DNA from: Clostridia bacterium
GTDB lineage: Bacteria; Bacillota; Clostridia; Lutisporales; Lutisporaceae
Assembly: GCA_029256325.1 (NCBI GenBank)
Contig: JAQSYD010000026.1
Location: 1 to 64,000, forward strand
DNA length: 64,000 nucleotides
Direction: 5' to 3'
Below the pieces are notes generated by a model that saw only the letters and a program-made list of their open reading frames with translations, was not told the origin of the DNA and did no database searches. Of this stretch, positions 57,730 through 64,000 are shown in pieces. A program made the position numbers and the translations under genes. Within the stretch, counting starts at the first letter, position 1. Every line of letters begins with the position of its first letter.

Positions 57730-58386
57730 CTACTGATTTGTAGGCCATAGCTTAATAAAGGGTCCGTGTCCCGGAGCTATATCCTTAATATTGTACTGCA
57801 GCAAGGTTGTCTTTAGTCTTTCTATTAAATGGCCATCGGGGATTTGCTGTTCTGTAATCCTTTCAAGCTCATCCTCAAGATTTGAATTTACAGCAATTTC
57901 ATTTATTTTATCAAAGTGGATAAAGAGGTCACTGCTAAACAGCATTCTTTGCTTGGCTTCCATTACCAACAAGCCCTCCCACAAATGAACCTCTGATGGA
58001 TAAGCTATAAACTCAAGCTTGTAATCGCTGGTTTCCAAGGTTTCTCCGGGATTCTTGATCATTATATTATATTCCAAGCCAAAGCTTGCTAATTGCCTTG
58101 CTGTAATTTGCGAGCATATGGGTAAAGCCTTAGGGAAGCTCTCCATTACTTGACTGATACCGCCACACTCATCTCCTTCAAAGTGTGAAATAAATATATA
58201 AGACAGGGTGCGGTTGCCTAATATGTCTTTTAGCATAGGTATCAGCTCTACAGCCTGCTTACTGTTTCCTGTATGTATCAACAAGGGTTCCTCCCCCATA
58301 ATCAAATATTGATTGAAGGTTATAGGAATATTGCCTCCTCCACTTCTAAATAGATACAAATTATGAGAAATTTTAAATTGCTCCAT
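57730..58386 (-). CDS. MBL-fold (oxygen-binding di-iron-like) protein
   Basis: YIFISHFEGDECGGISQVM; LFSSDLFIHFD; APGHGPFI. Confidence 0.8.
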   Translation of the reverse strand: MEQFKISHNLYLFRSGGGNIPITFNQYLIMGEEPLLIHTGNSKQAVELIPMLKDILGNRTLSYIFISHFEGDECGGISQVMESFPKALPICSQITARQLASFGLEYNIMIKNPGETLETSDYKLEFIAYPSEVHLWEGLLVMEAKQRMLFSSDLFIHFDKINEIAVNSNLEDELERITEQQIPDGHLIERLKTTLLQYNIKDIAPGHGPFIKLWPTNQ

Positions 58387-58500
58387 AATCCAACTTCCTT
58401 CCCATGTACCATTTAAGATAATTTTACTCGGTTTAATCCTGTAAATTATATATATTTAACATCATTATATTCTCCATATATGAAGAAATTATGGAGTTAA

Positions 58501-58538
58501 GTTAAAAGAACGACAGTGTTATAACACCGTCGTTCTTT
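58501..58538. terminator. Intrinsic terminator
   Basis: AAAGAACGACAGTGT-TAT-AACACCGTCGTTCTTT. Confidence 0.8.
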
Positions 58539-58562
58539 AACTATTATTTCATGAAATTTTGT

Positions 58563-59117
58563 TTAGAATATGCTCTTAAACCATTCAACAATACCTTTAA
58601 AAAATGTCTCAAAGAATGATGCCTCTTTTTCAACAGCCATACCTGACTGTGCTGAAATATCAGCTGTTGTAACTAAATCTAATGGTACTGCCTGTTCTCC
58701 AGCTACAACTTTTACCATATCCTCGCCGAACAGCTCATATAGATAATCCGCATTCTTCACATCATAAGGTGTAATGCTTACTTCTACAACATCTCCTACT
58801 ACACCGGTGCTTGTTACTATGATGCCTTTCTTTTCAAGCTCTTCCTGATGTTGCTCAAATACATACTGGTCAATTTCCATTTGCTTTTTTGAAAGTACGT
58901 CTTCATTATTCACTGCTGCAATTTGAATAGTCATGATTTCAGACTCGTCATTCACCTCTTGGATTATAGCTGGCTTCACCTCAACATTATTTGTATCAGC
59001 ATATACACCAGCCATAGAACTAAGGGTTAAACATGCGCCGATAATTAGTGCCTTAGCTGCTTTATTTTTTATCACTTTTTGTACCTCCTTTATTTTGGTT
59101 ACACTTGTTAGATACAA
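58563..59117 (-). CDS. Putative secreted protein of unknown function
   Basis: signal peptide AAKALIIGACLTLSSMAGVYA. Confidence 0.6.
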   Translation of the reverse strand: MYLTSVTKIKEVQKVIKNKAAKALIIGACLTLSSMAGVYADTNNVEVKPAIIQEVNDESEIMTIQIAAVNNEDVLSKKQMEIDQYVFEQHQEELEKKGIIVTSTGVVGDVVEVSITPYDVKNADYLYELFGEDMVKVVAGEQAVPLDLVTTADISAQSGMAVEKEASFFETFFKGIVEWFKSIF

Positions 59118-59178
59118 AACCTATTGTTTTTGTTCCAAGCAAAATAAACCAAATTTAAAAAGGTTCACGTCATGTACG

Positions 59179-59679
59179 CTAAAATGGTGAAAAACCTGCA
59201 TCGAACCAATTGCTGTGGAAATGCTCCTGATACACTTTATAAAGAGCATTCTTATGCTCCACTTCCCAATCTGAAAGAGCTAGAAATAGCTTCTTTCCTT
59301 CCGGATTGTCAATGTTATCCGCTGCTTTTTTATAAAACTCAGCCAAATCATTTTCAATTAAATATGCCATTCTTAGTATCGTAATATCACTTAAGTCAGA
59401 TTCTAAATCAGCTTTTGTAGTTTTCTCAGCCTCGAACCTAGCTTGAAAAACACTTGCACCTTTTATATCCTCTAAAACAGGCAGCCACTCTCCTGTTTCC
59501 TTTAAGGTTTTATATCGTCCACGCAGAAGCTCCCCATGCTCTTTCTCCATCTCTGCTAAAGCTTCTAACACAGCTTTCGTTTCTTGTGAATTTACACGTT
59601 TGAGATTTTCCTGATAAAACTTTTCACCCTCTTCTTCTCTTTTAATGGCATAAGCTAAAATATTTAATACATCAGACAT
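59179..59679 (-). CDS. Ferritin-like/rubrerythrin-domain protein
   Basis: YAIKREEEGEKFYQENLKRV...ALAEMEKEHGELL; IENDLAEFYKKAADN; LSDWEVEHKNAL. Confidence 0.82.
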   Translation of the reverse strand: MSDVLNILAYAIKREEEGEKFYQENLKRVNSQETKAVLEALAEMEKEHGELLRGRYKTLKETGEWLPVLEDIKGASVFQARFEAEKTTKADLESDLSDITILRMAYLIENDLAEFYKKAADNIDNPEGKKLFLALSDWEVEHKNALYKVYQEHFHSNWFDAGFSPF

Positions 59680-59758
59680 AGTAAAACCTCCTAATTTCTA
59701 ATATTTTCAATTTGTCATAACCTAATTTTACCTTTTTATGATAATAAAATACATCTAT

Positions 59759-61126
59759 TTATTTCTTTAATGCAATCACATGCTTAAATTTTCCACTTCT
59801 TTCATCTCTTGCAATAGGCTCATTAGATCGCCTTATCTGTACATTTTTAATGCCATTTTGCAGAAGCAAGTGTTGTACTCTTGCTATAGCCTTTTCCGCT
59901 ATTTCTTGATGTTTATGGGATGAGTTAAATTCCAGTCTCAATTCCAAGGTTGAATGATCATGTTGAACTACTTGGAATCTCATAATCCCTTCTGTCTCCT
60001 TTAGCAAAGCGTATATTGCCAGTGGTGCGATACCTATCTTTTCTTCCCCCTCTACAAAATATAAAATGTCATCCGTTCTTCCCTCTACCTCTATATAAGG
60101 CATTGGATTACCACATTTACACTGTTCCTTATATAAGATTACTCTGTCACTGATTTCATATCTAATGATGGGTTGAGTAAAGTTTGATAAATTTGTGATT
60201 AAAACAGCGTGAGATAATACGCCATCCGGTACTGGATTTCTGTTTTCATCCACCGGCTCAATGATAAGCCAATCACTATTTATATGCAAGTGTCCCTCCA
60301 CACATTGAAAAGCCATCATTCCACCTTCGGTACTTCCGTAGTTTGTTTGTACGTGGCATCCAAATACCGTTCTTAGTTCTTGTGCCAGTTCAGGACTAAG
60401 ATACTCTCCCCCTGTATTTATGAATACAGGATGAATCTTTAGCCTGCCAGCGCGTTTTTCTTCAATCAATAGCTCAACAGCCGTTGGATAGCCTCCCAAT
60501 AAGGCAGGCTGAAAATCATTTAGTTTTGATACAATTTCATGTAAAGGGCTGAATACTGAAAAAATACCTAACTGCTTTGCTTTTCGAGGATTTTGCATCT
60601 GTTTTCTTCTCACACTTGAATAACCAAGGTAAAAGCCTTCTGTAGCATAGATTGCAGCTGATTTTCCGCCAGCCTTGATTAGCTTCCAGAAGTCCTCCTT
60701 GTGCGCAGTTGCACGAACAAAAGACATTGCATCCATCACATTCATAGCAGTTTTATCATATAGAACTACAGCTGGTATTCCTGTAGATCCCGATGTAGTG
60801 CAAACTAAATATTTGCCCAAAAACATTCTTCCGATATTATCTTTATCTTCCATAAAAGCATTCACTTTCTCTAAAGTAACATCTTTATCTGTAATCCATT
60901 GATTAAAATTTTCCATCAACTCTTTCTTGGTACTGATTGGTATTTCACTGTAATTGGGTTCTACAGCAAGACCTTCATATTTTTTAAATAAGTATTCTGA
61001 GTTCTCACGGCCATAGTTAAAAAGCTTTTTAAATCTTTCATGTTGAAGCTTTTTAATATCCTCTATACCCATTTTGTTTGTCTTTCTCAGTATAAATAAG
61101 GCTTTCATGATTCCTGTATGCTTCAT
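59759..61126 (-). CDS. Phenylacetate-CoA ligase/CapK-like adenylate-forming protein
   Basis: YLVCTTSGSTGIPAVVLYDK; QTNYGSTEGGMMAFQC. Confidence 0.85.
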   Translation of the reverse strand: MKHTGIMKALFILRKTNKMGIEDIKKLQHERFKKLFNYGRENSEYLFKKYEGLAVEPNYSEIPISTKKELMENFNQWITDKDVTLEKVNAFMEDKDNIGRMFLGKYLVCTTSGSTGIPAVVLYDKTAMNVMDAMSFVRATAHKEDFWKLIKAGGKSAAIYATEGFYLGYSSVRRKQMQNPRKAKQLGIFSVFSPLHEIVSKLNDFQPALLGGYPTAVELLIEEKRAGRLKIHPVFINTGGEYLSPELAQELRTVFGCHVQTNYGSTEGGMMAFQCVEGHLHINSDWLIIEPVDENRNPVPDGVLSHAVLITNLSNFTQPIIRYEISDRVILYKEQCKCGNPMPYIEVEGRTDDILYFVEGEEKIGIAPLAIYALLKETEGIMRFQVVQHDHSTLELRLEFNSSHKHQEIAEKAIARVQHLLLQNGIKNVQIRRSNEPIARDERSGKFKHVIALKK

Positions 61127-61138
61127 CTCTTACCCTCC

Positions 61139-61792
61139 CTAAGCTTTTAATATGCCATATTTTATAATATCAAGGTAATCCTTCAGCTCAACTAAAACCG
61201 GTTCAGGGTTATTGAAAAACGATGGAATATCACTCTTATATTCCTTTAAGACCTTCATAGTATATATGTCTAGGATACCAATCATTATTGTGTACACCTT
61301 GTCAATTGAAATATCTCCTCTGAGATTTAACATTCTCAAAGCCTCAATAAATATCTTATATCTTAGCCTTTCATTTTCCTGGGTATATCTAAGTGTAGTC
61401 TCATTTAATTTCTCTTTGATCTCTTCGCTTTTCTCCGAAAAAGCGGTTATTATAAAATTCATTTCCAAAGGCAGCTCTCTATATAAAGCTAATTTTGCAT
61501 TTAGCATAAAAGTAATACATTCAAACAAGTCCTTTGAATCTAATTTTTCCAGCTTGGTTTTGATTTGAAACAGTATTTTATCTACCGCTTTATTTAATAT
61601 ATAAAGAAAACATCCTTTCTTGCTGCCAAAATAATTGAATAAGCTTCCTTTTGCAATATCACTTTCCAAAGCTATTCTGATTGTGTTTGCATCATTGTAG
61701 CCATATTGTGCAAATTCATTGATCGCACTTACATATATCTTATTTTTCTTATCTTCTTTTAATTTCTCATAGTGCTCTAAAGACATAAACAC
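61139..61792 (-). CDS. TetR-family regulator
   Basis: KIYVSAINEFAQYGYNDANTIRIALESDIAKGSLFNYFGSKKGCFLYIL. Confidence 0.85.
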   Translation of the reverse strand: MFMSLEHYEKLKEDKKNKIYVSAINEFAQYGYNDANTIRIALESDIAKGSLFNYFGSKKGCFLYILNKAVDKILFQIKTKLEKLDSKDLFECITFMLNAKLALYRELPLEMNFIITAFSEKSEEIKEKLNETTLRYTQENERLRYKIFIEALRMLNLRGDISIDKVYTIMIGILDIYTMKVLKEYKSDIPSFFNNPEPVLVELKDYLDIIKYGILKA

Positions 61793-61810
61793 CGCCTCCT
61801 CAACTATATA

Positions 61811-61856
61811 ATGACCTATAGGTCATATTATATATCTTTTTGACCCTTGGGTCAAA
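61811..61856. promoter_or_regulatory. Two palindromic operators, probable TetR sites
   Basis: ATGACCTATAGGTCAT (61811-61826) and TTTGACCCTTGGGTCAAA (61839-61856). Confidence 0.7.
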
Positions 61857-61864
61857 CTAGGCTT

Positions 61865-61895
61865 AAAAAAACACCTGTTCTCTAATAACAGGTGC
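61865..61895 (-). terminator. Terminator of anti-sigma operon
   Basis: CACCTGTT-ATTAGAG-AACAGGTG-TTTTTTT on - strand. Confidence 0.85.
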
Positions 61896-61906
61896 CAAAA
61901 TTCAAT

Positions 61907-63574
61907 CTACTTCTTAACTATCGGATCATAACCCACAACAGTCCAAACTCCTGTAGCGTCTTGTCTTATAAGCCTCTTTAGATATACCTTGCTAATTGGT
62001 GTTTTATCACCTTTCACCTCTAGAATTGCTTCTCTGCCTGTATTTTGTACAATCTTAAAATTCTCATATTGTACAGGATATTCCCCTTGAATTCCTTCCG
62101 GAGAAATCTGAAGATTTACAAATACTTGTGCAACAAAAGCCGGATCAAGCTTCCAAGGTGTATGACCTGCATCAACACTCTTTTGCTCATTTTCTTCCAC
62201 TTCTAAATCCACAGCAACCTCTACTTTAGGCTTTATGGATGACTTATCATCTATTGTTGGAATTTGAACACTTCCATTTGCGATTCCCTTTATAAACACG
62301 TTCATATCTTCAATAGCTGCATCACCTACAACTGCATATTCAAATCCTTTCTCCTGCCAACGAATAGAGCTAAGGTTTGTGATTCCTGCGTATACTCCGC
62401 CGCCAGTAAAAATTCCGGAATCTCCTGCAACCGGTGACTGAATTTCTGCTATATTGTTGCCCACCTTGCCTAATACAGCAGTTGAAGCGGGTTTGAGCTC
62501 ACCAGCTGCTTTTCCTTGCAGAACAACTACATTATTTTGCTTATCCTTGTCTATATAGTAGATCTTAACAATCTTCTTATCAAGTTCTACGGTAACACCC
62601 TCCATGCTAAATTCTGCTAAATCTTTAGGCATCTTAAGCTCAAATCCCACAGCTTCCTCAGCCTCCTCTATATTGTTTAGCAGTTGTTCTGTGCTTGTAT
62701 TGATTTCCTCAAAACCGGTTGGAAGATTGTAAGAAATCAGTGCTGATGGTATCGCATCAATAAACTCAATATCGCTATAGGTTACAGTATACTGCATTGC
62801 ATTTTGCATTGCTCCTTGCTTCTTCAAAGGCAGCTTTGTTTCTTTGTCAACCCATAGCTTATATGGTATGCCTCCCTTAGGCGATACTTCAAGAATGATG
62901 GCTGCTCTTCCCGATACAGTATCTTCGTCAATGAGTTTAGTACTTATAGCATTCTTTACATCCTCTACTTCATTACCCAGTTCGAAGGTAAAGCGATATG
63001 GATCAGGAAATGCCGAGAAGATATATGCATGCTTTGAATCTGGTCGCAGCTGCCACTTCTGTTCTCCGTTATTTACGGTTACCAAACCCTTTTGCGAACC
63101 CTCTAATTCTTCTATATAGTATTGTCCGTCCTGATTAGCCCAAACCTCTCTTTTTGCTTGTATAGTCTCTTTTCCTTCCCCATTGGTTTCAATAATTTCT
63201 AGGACCCCATGATATGCCTTCACTCCTTGGAAGGCTTGCTCCATAGCATAGACAATATTATTTTTAGCAAAGGTTAAATTCAGTATGAAGATTAATACAG
63301 CAGCTGCAGCAACAGTGCTTAAGCCCACAAACCATGCTCGTTTTGGCTTTTTCACCACTGATTTATTAGATAACTTGCCGGCTACAGCACTGGCAACTTT
63401 TCGGGGATAATCTGAAGGGGGCAGAGTTGGTTCCTTTAAACTCTTAACCAATCTTACTGTATCCATAAGTTCCTCCAGCTCCTGTGAATCAATTTCGTTC
63501 TGATGCTCCTTCGGCTTTTTCTCTTCATTAAGTGTATCAATATATTTCGATAAATCATTTTCAATATTACTCAT
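61907..63574 (-). CDS. Anti-sigma factor-like membrane protein with LolA/MucB-like and DUF4367-like regions
   Basis: N-terminal cytoplasmic region, single TM, LolA-like central domain; operon with ECF sigma factor. Confidence 0.7.
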   Translation of the reverse strand: MSNIENDLSKYIDTLNEEKKPKEHQNEIDSQELEELMDTVRLVKSLKEPTLPPSDYPRKVASAVAGKLSNKSVVKKPKRAWFVGLSTVAAAAVLIFILNLTFAKNNIVYAMEQAFQGVKAYHGVLEIIETNGEGKETIQAKREVWANQDGQYYIEELEGSQKGLVTVNNGEQKWQLRPDSKHAYIFSAFPDPYRFTFELGNEVEDVKNAISTKLIDEDTVSGRAAIILEVSPKGGIPYKLWVDKETKLPLKKQGAMQNAMQYTVTYSDIEFIDAIPSALISYNLPTGFEEINTSTEQLLNNIEEAEEAVGFELKMPKDLAEFSMEGVTVELDKKIVKIYYIDKDKQNNVVVLQGKAAGELKPASTAVLGKVGNNIAEIQSPVAGDSGIFTGGGVYAGITNLSSIRWQEKGFEYAVVGDAAIEDMNVFIKGIANGSVQIPTIDDKSSIKPKVEVAVDLEVEENEQKSVDAGHTPWKLDPAFVAQVFVNLQISPEGIQGEYPVQYENFKIVQNTGREAILEVKGDKTPISKVYLKRLIRQDATGVWTVVGYDPIVKK

Positions 63575-63593
63575 CTATTTTTACCTCCTTCAA

Positions 63594-64000
63594 CTAATCA
63601 TTGTTTTTAAGAATTGCAGCGAGATTTTGTAACGCCCGGTACTGCAGCACCCGAATATTTCCTTCTTGTTTGTTCATGATTTCTGCAGTTTCTGCTACAG
63701 AATATCCTTTAATAATTCTTAATTCAATAACGGTACGATGCTCTTCTTTCAGTATTTTTAGCGCATCTTGCAGCATTTCCTTCTGCGCACTTGCTTCAGT
63801 AGGGTCCTCAACTGCTGCTTCCTTTGGATTGATAGCTTCGATATCAATGACTTTCCCCTGTCGCTTGCTTTTACGCCATTTATCTCTCAGAACATTTAAG
63901 GAAACTGTTTTTAAAAATCCAATATGCTTATCTATTTTAATATTGTTTTTTTGAAAATGGGCTAAAGCTTTCGCATAGGTTTCCTGTGTAATATCCTCTG
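63594..64000 (-). CDS. ECF-family RNA polymerase sigma factor (5' end beyond window)
   Basis: - strand: EDITQETYAKALAHFQ...KHIGFLKTVSLNVLRDKWRKSKRQ...LKEEHRTVIELRIIKGYSVAETAEIMNKQEGNIRVLQYRALQNL. Confidence 0.9.
   Translation of the reverse strand, partial: EDITQETYAKALAHFQKNNIKIDKHIGFLKTVSLNVLRDKWRKSKRQGKVIDIEAINPKEAAVEDPTEASAQKEMLQDALKILKEEHRTVIELRIIKGYSVAETAEIMNKQEGNIRVLQYRALQNLAAILKNND

Noticed and set aside
62844-63119. + strand ORFs within the anti-sigma gene and many other opposite-strand ORFs in the track
   Set aside because: Antisense shadows of well-supported coding sequences, with no family signature or RBS
1-64000. Prophage, integrative element or defence island
   Set aside because: No integrase, transposase, phage structural, restriction-modification, Cas, RT or toxin-antitoxin genes recognised in any translated ORF

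Overview
The window reads as low-GC, spore-forming, anaerobic Firmicutes/Clostridia chromosome. Most of it is ordinary coding sequence; I saw no phage, CRISPR array, tRNA or rRNA. Main blocks: (1) two germinant-receptor (ger) operons, at about 1-3.6 kb (-) and 18.3-22.3 kb (+), each carrying a different apparent lesion; (2) a nitrosative/oxidative-stress and anaerobic respiration region: hemerythrin, CooS, RIC/ScdA, pentaheme NrfA with ResB/CcsA, flavodiiron FprA; (3) a compact chemosensory cluster (CheA/W/Y/B/R, one MCP, hybrid kinase, HD-GYP); (4) a SAM-riboswitch-controlled ybaK-metNIQ region with two tandem S-box RNAs; (5) a phnDCEE-like ABC transporter, FprA2, FNR-like regulators, an ECF sigma factor and others. 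The most interesting signals are two genes missed by the standard-code ORF track. Each has an in-frame UGA followed by a bacterial-SECIS-like hairpin: a MerT-like membrane protein with a C-U motif (37757-38053 +), and a roughly 50-aa CxxC protein next to a hemerythrin gene (34512-34664 -). Other signals are a shared CsoR-like operator/promoter architecture at two loci, one driving a candidate ~120-nt orphan transcript; a nested structured element at about 51.45-51.62 kb; and a probable FNR-type regulon of nitrosative-stress genes. All calls come from reading sequence and translations; no database search was run.
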